A stretch of 64,000 nucleotides of DNA from Nitrosococcus watsonii C-113. Its GTDB lineage: Bacteria; Pseudomonadota; Gammaproteobacteria; Nitrosococcales; Nitrosococcaceae. The stretch covers positions 1,952,001-2,016,000 of the forward strand of contig NC_014315.1 in assembly GCF_000143085.1 (NCBI RefSeq). The letters are read 5' to 3'. The stretch's first letter is position 1; each line of letters starts with the position of its first letter. Below are positions 1 to 9,727 of this stretch, piece after piece. Below the pieces are notes generated by a model. That model was not told the DNA's origin and ran no database searches. It saw nothing but the letters and a program-made list of their open reading frames with translations. The position numbers were made by a program, and so were the translations under genes.

Positions 1-193
1 GGGCGCCGAAAAGCCGCTGGCGGGCCTCTGGAAGCCATTCGCCACTGCCTTCAAGAGAAATACTGCTGCTTGCAGCAACCCTGAGAGGAGAAATTTCCTG
101 GCTATCCATATCCCCACTGGCAGCAATGGGGTCAGCTCCTTGCAACATCCCAAGCAAAACACAAACCATAATCCGATAATTAAATATCAACAT
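1..193 (-). CDS. Secreted protein of unknown function, truncated by window edge
   Basis: The minus strand reads openly from an ATG at 193 to the window edge (64 codons, no stop). The start MLIFNYRIMVCVLLGMLQG has a hydrophobic core followed by a Ser/Ala-rich stretch, consistent with a signal peptide and cleavage near ADPIAASG. A GAGAG motif lies 8 bases upstream of the ATG. It is the last visible gene of the minus-strand exopolysaccharide block, 111 bp after the amidotransferase stop, so a role in the same pathway is inferred. No domain is recognisable in the visible part. Confidence 0.5.
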   Translation of the reverse strand, partial: MLIFNYRIMVCVLLGMLQGADPIAASGDMDSQEISPLRVAASSSISLEGSGEWLPEARQRLFGA

Positions 194-304
194 AACCAAA
201 ACTCTCAAAGAACTTGGGTTAAGCAATTTCTGTGAAAATTTCGCTGCAATCGCTGATTTCCAAGCCGAGACGCTGCTAACTGACAAAGGCTTCCGATAAT
301 AGAA

Positions 305-2197
305 TTATCCCTCACTAGACTGACGCAAAAATGCCTCAAACATTAGAAGAGACCAAATAGGCGCGCTGTAATCACGTAATCCTGCCAAGTGCTGATCGAC
401 GAGACGCCGCAAGGTCTGCATTTCGAAAAGCCCGGTTTCCGCCAGTATTTGTCCGGTCACCGCAGTGCGTACTCGTTCCCGAAGCGGGCCTCGAAACCAG
501 GTGGCCAGCGGTACCGCAAAACCCATTTTCCGCCGATATAAAATTTCCTCGGAGAGATAGGGGCGCAAGGCCCGCTTAAAGATGTACTTTCCCTCACCAT
601 CTCGGTACTTGAAGTGGGGAGGTAAACCGCTAGCCCACTCGACAAACGGATGATCCAGCAACGGTACCCGTACTTCAAGACTATGGGCCATACTAGCACG
701 ATCCACTTTAGTAAGAATATCGCCAGGCAAATAAGTTTTTAGATCTAAATATTGGACCTGAAGCAGCGGATGATCGGGTGCCTGCCGGGCATGGTTCCGC
801 AATACCTGCGATGCCTCATAACCCTGCAGCTCTTGGTGCATTCCTTGGCTAAAAAGACGATAGCGTAATTCATTCGAAATCACTGTCACGCTGTGAAAGT
901 AACCTTCAAGAGCATCACGGGCCAATGCCTGGAAGGTTGTCTTAGCACGAAAGATGCGTGGTGCCCAATCAAGCTTAGGATAGCAGCGTCCCAAGGTCCC
1001 AAAAAGAGGCTGCCGCAGGCTCAGCGGCAAGATTCCCCGTATTCGCTGCTCATGCAAGTGCCAGCGGTAACGGCGGTAACCCGCAAAGAGCTCATCGCCT
1101 CCATCCCCGGAGAGAGCCACCTTTACCCGTTGGCGTGCCAGTTCGCACACTCTATAGGTAGGCATGGCGGACGAGTCAGCGTAGGGCTCGTCATAAACCC
1201 CCGCCAGTCGGTCAATTAGCCCGAAATCATCCGAATCGACTTGAGCAGAATGATGATTAGTGCCATAACGATGAGCGACCTGCTCGGCGTAGCGGGCTTC
1301 ATCAAATGCTGGATCAGAAAAACCAATCGAGCAGGTGCGTACTGGATCATTGGACAATTGGGCCATTGCCGCCACCACGGCGCTGGAGTCTACACCACCG
1401 GAAAGGAACGCCCCAAGGGGAACGTCCGCAACCAATCTAATATTGACCGCTTCTCGGAATTTTTCAATAAGGGTTTCTTCTATGGCTGGCTCAGAACCTA
1501 ACGCTTGTGGCTCTAAGGTAGCATCCCAGTACTGCCGCGGTTCCAATTTTGTCACGCCACGGCGGAGCGTAAGTGTATAACCCGGTGCAAGCTTATTAGC
1601 ATGGCGGAAAATAGTGCGGGGATCAGGAATATAGCCGAAAGCAAAATAATCTTCTACCGCCAGAGGATCGAGCTGGCGCGGCAAATGAGGATGGGCAATA
1701 AGCGCCTTGAGTTCAGAGCCAAAAATGAGCTGCCCCTTGGGCAGCAGTGCATAATACAGCGGTTTGATGCCTAATCTATCGCGGGCTAGGAAAAGCGTTG
1801 CCTGCTTACGATCCCAAATAGCAAAGGCAAACATACCCCGAAAATGATGCACGCACTTCTCGCCCCATTCCTCCCAGGCATGGACAATGACTTCCGTATC
1901 GCACCGGGTACGGAAAACATGACCACGGCGGCTAAGCTCAACCATAAGCTCCTTAAAATTATAAATCTCACCGTTATAGGTGACCCAAACCGTATCATTT
2001 TCGTTGCTAAGCGGTTGATATCCATTAGATAAATCAATGATAGAAAGACGACGATGAGCAAGCCCGATACCAGGCTCGAGATGAAGACCGCTGCCATCCG
2101 GCCCTCGATGATGTTGGCTATCATTCATGCGCGAGAGAATCTCCCGATCAACAGGGCGGCCTTCATAGAGGTCAAAAATACCTGCTATGCCGCACAT
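305..2197 (-). CDS. Asparagine synthase-like amidotransferase of XrtA exopolysaccharide locus
   Basis: Glutamine-dependent amidotransferase of the asparagine synthase B family, in the form typically found in exosortase A loci. The frame is open from 2293, but I place the start at the ATG at 2197 because this exposes Cys2 (MCGIAGIFDL), the N-terminal nucleophile of the glutaminase domain. The glutaminase half covers about residues 2-215 (RGPDG near 31-35, YNGEIYN near 74-80). The synthetase half follows, with the ATP pyrophosphatase loop LSGGVDSS at about 265-272 and a second conserved LSGDGGDELFAGY motif. Length is about 630 aa, normal for the family. It probably amidates a sugar acid or other precursor of the polymer; the true substrate is unknown. 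It lies 83 bp after wecB and is probably cotranscribed. Confidence 0.9.
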   Translation of the reverse strand: MCGIAGIFDLYEGRPVDREILSRMNDSQHHRGPDGSGLHLEPGIGLAHRRLSIIDLSNGYQPLSNENDTVWVTYNGEIYNFKELMVELSRRGHVFRTRCDTEVIVHAWEEWGEKCVHHFRGMFAFAIWDRKQATLFLARDRLGIKPLYYALLPKGQLIFGSELKALIAHPHLPRQLDPLAVEDYFAFGYIPDPRTIFRHANKLAPGYTLTLRRGVTKLEPRQYWDATLEPQALGSEPAIEETLIEKFREAVNIRLVADVPLGAFLSGGVDSSAVVAAMAQLSNDPVRTCSIGFSDPAFDEARYAEQVAHRYGTNHHSAQVDSDDFGLIDRLAGVYDEPYADSSAMPTYRVCELARQRVKVALSGDGGDELFAGYRRYRWHLHEQRIRGILPLSLRQPLFGTLGRCYPKLDWAPRIFRAKTTFQALARDALEGYFHSVTVISNELRYRLFSQGMHQELQGYEASQVLRNHARQAPDHPLLQVQYLDLKTYLPGDILTKVDRASMAHSLEVRVPLLDHPFVEWASGLPPHFKYRDGEGKYIFKRALRPYLSEEILYRRKMGFAVPLATWFRGPLRERVRTAVTGQILAETGLFEMQTLRRLVDQHLAGLRDYSAPIWSLLMFEAFLRQSSEG

Positions 2198-2280
2198 GGA
2201 AAAATCCCATAAAAACTTCTCGGAAATACTCTCATTAAATTTGCGCCAAACACTACTTACTTTTCTCCCTACCTTGAAGC

Positions 2281-3405
2281 TTAGCGAATCCACTCCAATA
2301 AGGCTTCCTTGATCCTAAGAGCAGCCCTACCATCCCAAAGTTCAGGAATACGCCCAGCCTTGCCTCCGGTAGCCAGGATATCCTCTAAAACAGAAAGCAC
2401 CCGCTCCGGCACAATCCCTGTTACCGTATTCGTTCCTTCCTCTACCGTAATAGGACGCTCCGTGTTATCCCGTAGAGTTATACAAGGAATCCCCAGCGCA
2501 GTAGTCTCTTCCTGCATACCCCCGGAATCGGTGAGTACCAGCCGAGCTTTATTCATTAATCCCAGCATCTCCAGGTAACCTACTGGTGGCATGCAAAGCA
2601 CTCCCGACATTTGCTCTAATACTTGATGCAATCCGCTTCGTTCAAGGGCCGCAGCCGTACGTGGATGCACCGGAAAAATAACCGGAATGCGTTCGCTGAC
2701 CTGCTGGAGCAACGAGAGAATGCTCCTCAGAGTTGGCGCATCATCTACATTAGCGGGCCGATGCAGCGTTAACACAGCATAGCCGCTCGTGCAAGCATCT
2801 ACTCCTGCATCTCCTTTGCTCCGCAATAATATCTCCCGTGGGGCAACCGCTTTCGAGCGGTGCTTGAGTAAACTGTCGATCATCACATTACCCACAAAGT
2901 GGATACGGCGCTCTTCCACGCCCTCCCGTAACAAATTCTCCCTAGCTGTACGCTCGGTCGTGAATAGTAACTGGGCAAGTTGATCCGTCAGGATCCGGTT
3001 GATTTCTTCCGGCATACTGCGATCAAAGCTGCGCAGTCCTGCTTCCACATGAATCAACGGGATCTGTCTTTTGGCGGCTACTAGCGCGCAAGCAATAGTT
3101 GAGTTGACATCCCCAACAACCAGCACCGCAGCAGGAGTCGCAGCCTCCACTACTGGCTCGAAACGCTGCATGATCTCAGCCGTTTGCCAACTATGGCTGC
3201 CACTGCCCACTTCAAGATTAATATCAGGCTCAGGAATACCCAACTGCTGAAAGAATAATGTCTGCATGCGAGTATCGTAATGTTGCCCGGTATGCACTAG
3301 ACTTAGAGGCACCGAGCCCTCGAGCGCCGCCATAATCGGCGCGATTTTCATAAAATTAGGCCGTGCACCGACAACACACATCACCGTATTTTTTGGTAAA
3401 CTCAT
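2281..3405 (-). CDS. wecB: UDP-N-acetylglucosamine 2-epimerase (non-hydrolysing)
   Basis: Interconverts UDP-GlcNAc and UDP-ManNAc, supplying ManNAc-type sugars for surface polysaccharide. Family motifs visible include VVGARPNFMK near the N-terminus, the active-site block HVEAGLRSFDRSMPEEINR, TLHRPANVD, FPVHPRT and the UDP-binding LTDSGGMQEE. The length (about 374 aa) matches bacterial WecB. The frame could start 18 bases earlier, but the ATG at 3405 (MSLPKNTVMCVVGARPN) fits family N-termini better. The gene lies 71 bp downstream of a glycosyltransferase and 83 bp upstream of the amidotransferase, so it belongs to the exopolysaccharide operon. Confidence 0.93.
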   Translation of the reverse strand: MSLPKNTVMCVVGARPNFMKIAPIMAALEGSVPLSLVHTGQHYDTRMQTLFFQQLGIPEPDINLEVGSGSHSWQTAEIMQRFEPVVEAATPAAVLVVGDVNSTIACALVAAKRQIPLIHVEAGLRSFDRSMPEEINRILTDQLAQLLFTTERTARENLLREGVEERRIHFVGNVMIDSLLKHRSKAVAPREILLRSKGDAGVDACTSGYAVLTLHRPANVDDAPTLRSILSLLQQVSERIPVIFPVHPRTAAALERSGLHQVLEQMSGVLCMPPVGYLEMLGLMNKARLVLTDSGGMQEETTALGIPCITLRDNTERPITVEEGTNTVTGIVPERVLSVLEDILATGGKAGRIPELWDGRAALRIKEALLEWIR

Positions 3406-3476
3406 TGCCACCCTAACTGCCATTTCTGTTGTTGGTCTCTTTTAGACGCGTAAACATTACACCCGCCACTCTACAT

Positions 3477-4682
3477 TTAAATACTTAATACTTTCTTTCC
3501 AAGTCGGGTGGCCAATAAAGTGTCGTATAGACCTGCATACTGCTCTACCATAGAACTAATTCCAAACTTTTCTTCAATATGTCGCCGAGCTTCACGCCCT
3601 TGTTCTACAACCAATTTTCTATCCTGAGCATAGCGCTCCAAGGCTGAAGCCATAGCTTCAGGATCAGCTGAAGGAACCAGGTATCCTGTTACAGCATCTA
3701 TAACCAATTCTGGATTACCGCCTACCTGGGTAGCGACTACGGGCAGCCCTGTTGCCATGGCCTCTAATATGGTATTGGAAATCCCCTCTGCCAGGGATGG
3801 CAAGGCAAATACATCCAGGGCTTGCAGCAATGCGGGCACATCCGCTCGTTCGCCTGCAAACCAAATAAGGTGAGCCATACCCGCTTCTGCAACAAGAGTC
3901 TCCAACCGAGGCCGTAGGGAACCCCCTCCAACAATAACTAAGCGTAAATTATTTTCACCTTTAGGCAAGCGGCGCGCCAAATTTATAAAAGCCCGCACTA
4001 ATGTAAGCTGATCTTTAATAGATTCTAGGCGCCCTACCGTGCCAATGACTAAACAATTCTCGCAAGCAAACCCCGCTGGCAATACTGAGCGATCCCGCTG
4101 GGGATGAAAATACCTGGTGTCGACTCCATTATAGATATGCTTGATGCGCGCAGGAGAAACCCCTACCTTCTCCCGAAGATAGCTCACGATAGGCTGTGAT
4201 AAGGCAATATACTGGTGTATCAATGGCCGATGCAAACGGCGAAGCCAACGGTAACGCCAATTTTTTCCCTCTGGATCATAGATATCCCAACCATGCTCTC
4301 CATGGATACGTATCGGCACCCTTGCTAGGGCCGCAGGTCCCTGCATCTCCAAGGCCGCAAGATTGCGGGTATGCACAATGTGAGGTTTAAGACTACGCAG
4401 CAGGCGCCAAAGCCGGAAATAAAGAGCTACATCCTTGCCTTCTTGTTTATGTAAGGCATAAATAGCGAGCCCAGGCTGCCGAATGCGCTTTGCAAACTCG
4501 GTTGAATCCCGCAAGCAAATAATAACGTGTTGGTATCGATCAGCCGTATGGTTGATCAAGTTTACCAATCCATTTTCTAAACCGCCCGTCTGCAGCCGGA
4601 AAATTACATGAACAATGACTGGCCGGCCCGTATCATCACAAAAAACGTTAGAAGATATATCGCTCTCGCTTGGGAAAGGCAT
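3477..4682 (-). CDS. XrtA-system glycosyltransferase, GT4 family (TIGR03088-like)
   Basis: Cytoplasmic glycosyltransferase with a GT-B fold. The N-terminal half carries the acceptor-site signature VIFRLQTGGLENGLVNLIN (about 26-44). The C-terminal half has IGTVGRLESIKDQ and the nucleotide-sugar motif LPSLAEGISNTILEAMATGLP with its EGxSNTxLEA core, as in GT4 enzymes. Length of 401 aa is typical. Its position just 12 bp after the exosortase gene is the usual arrangement of TIGR03088 members in PEP-CTERM/exopolysaccharide loci. It adds a sugar to the lipid-linked repeat unit; the specific sugar cannot be read from the sequence. Confidence 0.88.
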   Translation of the reverse strand: MPFPSESDISSNVFCDDTGRPVIVHVIFRLQTGGLENGLVNLINHTADRYQHVIICLRDSTEFAKRIRQPGLAIYALHKQEGKDVALYFRLWRLLRSLKPHIVHTRNLAALEMQGPAALARVPIRIHGEHGWDIYDPEGKNWRYRWLRRLHRPLIHQYIALSQPIVSYLREKVGVSPARIKHIYNGVDTRYFHPQRDRSVLPAGFACENCLVIGTVGRLESIKDQLTLVRAFINLARRLPKGENNLRLVIVGGGSLRPRLETLVAEAGMAHLIWFAGERADVPALLQALDVFALPSLAEGISNTILEAMATGLPVVATQVGGNPELVIDAVTGYLVPSADPEAMASALERYAQDRKLVVEQGREARRHIEEKFGISSMVEQYAGLYDTLLATRLGKKVLSI

Positions 4683-4694
4683 AAGCTATCCGCT

Positions 4695-6275
4695 TTATGT
4701 TCTCTCTGGTATTGATTGGCAAGCTAGCATTGCACCTGGTGTAGAGACTGTCGGCATCTCATCCAAAAATTTTAGCAGTAGCGCCCGGGCTTGTTCCAGC
4801 TTACCACTATCCGCAGCTACGGCGATGAGCGTGGAACCGCTTGACTGCTTGGTAAGTTGGGCCCAGGCTTCAAGGAATTTAGCTTTTATCGAATTGGCCG
4901 TCCGCCGGCCAGCAATATCATACCAGTGCCAAATGACCCGTAGCGTATCAGGGGAACGCATGATTGTTTCATGCACTTGAGGATAATCATCACCAAGGGG
5001 GAAACTTCGGCTATTCTCTTCCATCCGGCGCCAGTACCGATCATCGTAGAGGCGATTTTGGGAACTGATAAGTTCAGCTCCCTGGCGCTCTTGCTGATAA
5101 TAGATAATCAGAAGCTGTACCGCGCTGTCATCTGGCAATGAATAGAGACGGCGCACGATTTTATCTGCTTGAGAATAATCAGGTTCCCAAATACTGGTCG
5201 GGACGAGAGGCCCACTCCAAGCTTGCTGCCCCTTAGGCACGGACACCAAACAATCGGCTGCCAATACTTGACCTTTAAACCAAATGCCACTGGCCGGACC
5301 CGCCCCGGCGACTAATACCAACACAATAGCCGTAACGCCTAGTTTTTTCGCACGAGGAGCCTGCTGGGCAACCATCAATTCAGATTGCCTAGGTAGTGAA
5401 GCCCTGCTGCCAGGGTGCTCATCTTCACGCCAGAAAGAACCCAGCCAAAAGAGCAATAACATCACTACACCAAAGAAAATCCACCCATAAATAATATGAT
5501 CCACTCCAGTAGCCAACTTCATATTACTGAGGTAAGCCAGCATAATAATGGCGTAGGCCCGAATGCCATTAGCAATAATGGGTATGATAACCGAAGCCAC
5601 AATAAATGCAGCACGGCGCCAATAGCTAGAATAAGTGAGATAAGCATAGAGAGTGCCAAGCGCAATCGAAGCGATAAGATAACGTAAGCCGCTACAAGCT
5701 TCCGCAACCAGGAAATCCCCCGAGGGAATACTGATGTAACGCCCTTCCCAGTAGACCGGCACCCCGCTAATTTGCAGGCTTTTAACAGCAAAAGCAGCCG
5801 TAAAATCTTGCAACGGCGGAATCAATGCTTCACCAAGGGGCACCGCAAAAAACAAATAAGCAAGCGGGAACGCCAATGCGCGAACGACTCTCTCACCTAA
5901 TAACCCCCATACCACTACTGGAATCATGGCCACCAATAACAGTTGTTCGGCAAATAGCACGTCCGCAATCCTTGCCAATAACCATCCTCCGGATAATAGT
6001 AGAATAAAGAGTACGGCTAGTGGCTGGGGACTTGGCTGAAGTCGCTGAAGTTGCTGCCGCCGCGTCCAGATCATATAACCACTAATAGGAAGGATAAGCA
6101 TGCCATGGGCAAAGGTTTCAGAACGCCACCAAATAGTCGTCATGGACACCGCGGTCTCCAGATAAAACAGTAATAAGACGAGCAGCACCACGGCTACTGC
6201 TGCCGTTGCCATAGGCCAGCTTAACGCCCAATTAATCTGCTTCTTATCTAAATACCACCGTTCAGCAGGGTTCAT
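4695..6275 (-). CDS. xrtA: Exosortase A fused to C-terminal EpsI domain
   Basis: Membrane transpeptidase/protease that recognises C-terminal PEP-CTERM signals. Numbering from the chosen ATG, the catalytic Cys lies in AEACSGLR (about 194), the Arg in ANGIRAY (about 239) and the His in VDHIIYGWIFF (about 260), all within 8 or so hydrophobic helices. The residues after about 300 form a periplasmic EpsI (DUF3485) domain with one more transmembrane anchor, the fused layout common in XrtA. The frame opens at a GTG at 6314, but the ATG at 6275 has AAGGA 8 bases upstream and is preferred; 6281 is possible. It overlaps the upstream glycosyltransferase by 14 bp. The likely substrate encoded nearby is the PEP-CTERM protein at 20273-21262. 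Confidence 0.93.
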   Translation of the reverse strand: MNPAERWYLDKKQINWALSWPMATAAVAVVLLVLLLFYLETAVSMTTIWWRSETFAHGMLILPISGYMIWTRRQQLQRLQPSPQPLAVLFILLLSGGWLLARIADVLFAEQLLLVAMIPVVVWGLLGERVVRALAFPLAYLFFAVPLGEALIPPLQDFTAAFAVKSLQISGVPVYWEGRYISIPSGDFLVAEACSGLRYLIASIALGTLYAYLTYSSYWRRAAFIVASVIIPIIANGIRAYAIIMLAYLSNMKLATGVDHIIYGWIFFGVVMLLLFWLGSFWREDEHPGSRASLPRQSELMVAQQAPRAKKLGVTAIVLVLVAGAGPASGIWFKGQVLAADCLVSVPKGQQAWSGPLVPTSIWEPDYSQADKIVRRLYSLPDDSAVQLLIIYYQQERQGAELISSQNRLYDDRYWRRMEENSRSFPLGDDYPQVHETIMRSPDTLRVIWHWYDIAGRRTANSIKAKFLEAWAQLTKQSSGSTLIAVAADSGKLEQARALLLKFLDEMPTVSTPGAMLACQSIPERT

Positions 6276-7533
6276 CTGCATTTTCCTTTCCACCGATAGC
6301 TTCTTTCTCCGCACCGATCAGGGGACGAGGAAAAGGGGTACGGAGTAACGCCGAAAAACGTTCCAAGTGATTATCCCAATGGTAGTTTTGTAAAACATGC
6401 TCCCGGCCTTTCCTGCCTGCCTCCTCTCCCTTCCCCTGCAGCAATACTGCAATGGTTTTTGCTGCAAATTGATCCGGTGTTGCGCTCACTAGATTCTCAC
6501 ATGCCGGAGGCAAGTCGATACCCTCGGCAGCCTCTGGAGTGGCTAGCACAGGCCGGGCCATGGCCATCGCCTCCAGCATCTTGTTTTGAATTCCACGGGC
6601 AATCCGCAGAGGCGCCACCGCAGCTCGGGCATGGGCTAAATAAGGACGCATATCCGCTACAGTACCTGTCACATATACTTGCCGCCCTGCCGAGAGACGT
6701 CGCACAGCTTCAGTCGGTTGCGTACCTACGATATAGAAACAGGCAGCAGGAATCACCGCTAAAATCTTCGGAAAAATAGCTTCAGCAAACCAAATTACCG
6801 CATCTACATTAGGACGGTAATTCATGGCACCAGTAAACACCAACACCTGCTGCTCCGGACGATAAGGAGAGGAATAATGCTGATCCGGAGAGAAAAAATC
6901 CGTATCGACCCCATTAGGCGCTGCAAGCACTTGTGTCGCCACTTCCGGAGCTAAACGGCAGAATAACTCAGCCTCTGCCGAGGAAACAAAGGTTGCAGCC
7001 TGTGCCTGTGCAGCTATTTTTCGCTCGAAGGTTAAAAGAGTACGGGCTTCACGCTGATAAACCCACGATAAAGGAGGACTTGATGTCTGACTATAGGCAT
7101 GCCATTTTTCTGAATCCACATCCACAAAATCCACAATAGCCGACACTCGCCGGGGAAGCATAGTCAGATACTGGGCCATTACAGAGGAAAATATCACAAC
7201 GCCTTCCAGGGAATGTCGAGCGGCGATATCTTGCACCCAGCGGCTCATACAGCGATCCTTATAATAAGCTAAACCAAGTGGCTTTCCGGCTACCAATGCT
7301 GTTAGGCATCGGGCCAATGCGAGAGCTCGCGGTAGCGGCCGCAGGCAAAGCTCATCTATTCCTAACCGATGAAGATCGGAAGCATATTTCCAGTCTACCG
7401 GATCATCCACGAAGGCGCCCACATGGACGCGATAACGGCTAGCAAGAAAACGCAATAAATGATAGGAACGTATTTTATCGCCTTTATTGGGGGGAAAAGG
7501 TATCCGATGCGCAAGAAACAGGAGATCACCCAT
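6262..7533 (-). CDS. XrtA-system glycosyltransferase (TIGR03087-like)
   Basis: GT4-type glycosyltransferase of the PEP-CTERM/XrtA group. It begins MGDLLFLAHRIPFPPNKGDK, the near-invariant N-terminus of TIGR03087 proteins (LAHRxPYPPxKGDKIRS). Later motifs include FSSVMAQYL, VDSEKW, VFTGAMNYRPNVDAVIWF and the donor-site block IQNKMLEAMAMARPV. The frame is open to 7608, but the ATG at 7533 has an AAGG 6 bases upstream and lies 8 bp beyond the FemAB stop, so it is preferred (about 423 aa). Role: transfer of a sugar to the growing exopolysaccharide unit in the cytoplasm. The stop overlaps the exosortase start, indicating translational coupling. Confidence 0.9.
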   Translation of the reverse strand: MGDLLFLAHRIPFPPNKGDKIRSYHLLRFLASRYRVHVGAFVDDPVDWKYASDLHRLGIDELCLRPLPRALALARCLTALVAGKPLGLAYYKDRCMSRWVQDIAARHSLEGVVIFSSVMAQYLTMLPRRVSAIVDFVDVDSEKWHAYSQTSSPPLSWVYQREARTLLTFERKIAAQAQAATFVSSAEAELFCRLAPEVATQVLAAPNGVDTDFFSPDQHYSSPYRPEQQVLVFTGAMNYRPNVDAVIWFAEAIFPKILAVIPAACFYIVGTQPTEAVRRLSAGRQVYVTGTVADMRPYLAHARAAVAPLRIARGIQNKMLEAMAMARPVLATPEAAEGIDLPPACENLVSATPDQFAAKTIAVLLQGKGEEAGRKGREHVLQNYHWDNHLERFSALLRTPFPRPLIGAEKEAIGGKENADEPC

Positions 7534-7541
7534 TTCCGCCC

Positions 7542-8600
7542 TTACCCGAGATCCCGTGCAACCCATGGCCCCATTAACTGGGTGAGAGGCACCGGCAACC
7601 GTTTCCAACCTTCCACAAAGAGACGATAACGGGGATTGAGGGGATTCTTTTCAGGGACTTTATTTGCCTTGATCAATTTATATTCATAATATAAGGGCTG
7701 AGGTTCAAACCCCCAGTGGATCTTAAAACGATAGGAACCGACATTCAACTTGCTCCGCCCATAATCAAACACGCGCACACTCCGCTCCAAGGCCCGGCGC
7801 ATTAATTCCCAGTACATGAAATCATTGGCTTTGAACTCCCGGGCCCCTGCAAGCCCCCCTCCATAATAGGGAAGCACTTCATCGCGAAAATAAAAGCTCA
7901 TCACACTGCTTATCGCAGTTCCTTCATGAAAGATGGTCAACACTTCGCAGCGCTCCCCAAATACAGCCTTAAGGATTTCAAAATAGCGCTTTGGAAAAAC
8001 TGGAGTCCCTAAATTACGGACACTCTCAGAATAGATCAAAAAGAAACGTTCTATATCCGAGTCTGTGCTGCTGGTTAATCCTGCTTTGATCCCTTTACGC
8101 ACCATCGCCCGCTGTTTACGAGGAATAGCCGCAAGATTTTTTTCTGGATCAGAATCAATATGTTTACGAAAGGTTACGTAAAGCTCAGACCGGGGCCAGT
8201 TAGAATGGCGGAGTTGGAGATTACGCAGTTCAAGATAATCCACTCCTAAATCCCAGGCTAACCGATAGGCGGCGGCTTCCAGCGCTTCACAGGCTTCCCG
8301 TGATCCCACCGCACCACCATAAACGCAAAAAGGTGTTGAGATAAGAGCATCACCAAATAGCCGGCTGCGGATACGTGCCAAGGGGAGCAGACCCACCATT
8401 TGGCCGCCCTGCTCAGCATAGAAATAATGGGTTGTATGTCCATAAGCCCGTTCTAGCACCTCCCGCCAGCCCGCCAGGTGGAAAAAGGTTGCTTCAGGAT
8501 GGGTTTCCACAAACTCATTCCAGCGCTTTTCTTCTTTTGTGGTTAAAGCGCAGATCGTCAAAGGGCGCTCATCAGTAGAATGCAATGCTTCATTTCCCAT
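7542..8600 (-). CDS. FemAB family XrtA/PEP-CTERM-associated protein
   Basis: A 352-aa member of the FemAB/GNAT-like acyltransferase superfamily found in exosortase A loci (TIGR03019 type). Visible hallmarks are the N-terminal WNEFVETHPEATFFHLAGW, the central KQRAMVRKGIKAGL and the C-terminal VFDYGRSKLNVGSYRFKIHW, all characteristic of this subgroup. The family is thought to transfer an aminoacyl or acyl group, but no substrate has been established that I can name. It sits 6 bp after the deacetylase and 8 bp before a glycosyltransferase, so the genes are surely cotranscribed. No clear Shine-Dalgarno precedes the ATG at 8600; coupling to the upstream stop is likely. Confidence 0.88.
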   Translation of the reverse strand: MGNEALHSTDERPLTICALTTKEEKRWNEFVETHPEATFFHLAGWREVLERAYGHTTHYFYAEQGGQMVGLLPLARIRSRLFGDALISTPFCVYGGAVGSREACEALEAAAYRLAWDLGVDYLELRNLQLRHSNWPRSELYVTFRKHIDSDPEKNLAAIPRKQRAMVRKGIKAGLTSSTDSDIERFFLIYSESVRNLGTPVFPKRYFEILKAVFGERCEVLTIFHEGTAISSVMSFYFRDEVLPYYGGGLAGAREFKANDFMYWELMRRALERSVRVFDYGRSKLNVGSYRFKIHWGFEPQPLYYEYKLIKANKVPEKNPLNPRYRLFVEGWKRLPVPLTQLMGPWVARDLG

Positions 8601-8606
8601 TATTTG

Positions 8607-9458
8607 TTAATCTTGCCGCAAAAAAACGCGATCCATGCGATCCCAGCGGAAATCGCCTATTAGCCGTAATAATCGTTGCTCCATACGTTGGAGATTAAGA
8701 TAGTGGCGAACACGGGTTTTCATGCTGATCCCTCGTTGGCGCGGCTGTCCAGAATCTATCTCCCAAGGATGGAAATAAAAAATACAGGGCTGACCATCAA
8801 GCTGGTTAACCCGGCGTACTGCCCAGCGAAACAAACCATAGGGAAAAAGGCGAAAATACCCGCCGCCACCGCAGGGAAACTTGCGCCCTGATAACTCGAC
8901 GGTGCTTACCGGAATCTCGAGAAGAGCAGGAACTTCTGGAGGATGAAAGGCAAAGCGGGGTGCTTCAGGCATGCCGTACAGATCGTGATGTATCGGATAA
9001 ATGCTCGAACTATAAAGGTAGCCTGTTTCAGCAAGCACCTCATGTGCCCACAGGTTACTTCTGCCGATAGAATAGCTTGCTGCCCGATAACCCCTCACGG
9101 CTGTGCCTGAAAGATCTTCTAGTAATTTACGGGTATGAGATACATCCTCTCGAAAGCTATCCCTATTTTGTTGTGTCACCCGAATGTGAGAGAAACCATG
9201 GGAAGCTAGTTCGTGGCCCGCTTCCACGATACGCTGTACCAGCGCTGGGTAACGCTCTGCTACCCAACCTAGCATAAAAAAAGTAGCAACTATTCCCTGA
9301 TCAGCAAAAAGTTGCAGTATCCGATCAGTATTTTGCTCAACCCGGCAAGGCAGTTTACCCCAACTGTCGCGTGGAATAATATTTTCAAAGGCCGATACCT
9401 GAAAATAATCTTCCACATCCACAGTCATGGCATTAGTGATTAGCTCTGGCTGTTTCAA
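8607..9458 (-). CDS. XrtA-system polysaccharide deacetylase
   Basis: NodB-homology polysaccharide deacetylase (CE4), predicted to remove N- or O-acetyl groups from exopolysaccharide. The start region contains NAMTVDVEDYFQVSAFEN, with the DxED metal/catalytic block. The second metal motif HELASHGFSHIRV provides the two His residues. The block RGYRAASYSIG and the C-terminal FYFHPWEID also fit the XrtA subgroup. I accept the TTG start at 9458, which has AAGGA 7 bases upstream and gives the short N-terminal extension usual before MTVDVEDYF. An ATG at 9428 lacks a Shine-Dalgarno. No signal peptide is seen, so the site of action is uncertain. Confidence 0.9.
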   Translation of the reverse strand: MKQPELITNAMTVDVEDYFQVSAFENIIPRDSWGKLPCRVEQNTDRILQLFADQGIVATFFMLGWVAERYPALVQRIVEAGHELASHGFSHIRVTQQNRDSFREDVSHTRKLLEDLSGTAVRGYRAASYSIGRSNLWAHEVLAETGYLYSSSIYPIHHDLYGMPEAPRFAFHPPEVPALLEIPVSTVELSGRKFPCGGGGYFRLFPYGLFRWAVRRVNQLDGQPCIFYFHPWEIDSGQPRQRGISMKTRVRHYLNLQRMEQRLLRLIGDFRWDRMDRVFLRQD

Positions 9459-9550
9459 ACGAAAGTTCCTTCATTTAGACACGCTACCGCCCTCCTTCGC
9501 AAGAAGGCCAGGAACAAACAAGGTTTAACCACTCGTTTTTTAAAAGGGCT

Positions 9551-9601
9551 AGGGTAGAGCCGTAAAAGCCGCGAAACGGCTTCTTAAGATACTCTATCCC
9601 T
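9551..9601 (-). terminator. Nested inverted repeat, possible terminator of the barrel-protein gene
   Basis: Between 9459 and 9727, AAGCCG (9566-9571) and CGGCTT (9577-9582) form a tight hairpin with loop CGAAA. Outside it, AGGG-AGAG and CTCTATCCCT form an imperfect outer stem. On the minus strand this lies about 130 bp after the stop of the outer-membrane protein gene and is followed only by a short T tract, so termination is a suggestion. Confidence 0.4.
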
Positions 9602-9727
9602 AAGAAAAAAAGCACCAATACTCACCCGCTATACCAAAAACAGAGCAAGAATTGTGTTTTCTGTTCTTAAAAACTATATAACGGCTTGAATTAAATTAAC
9701 TCAAGTTTTTAAAATATCTTTTAGCTA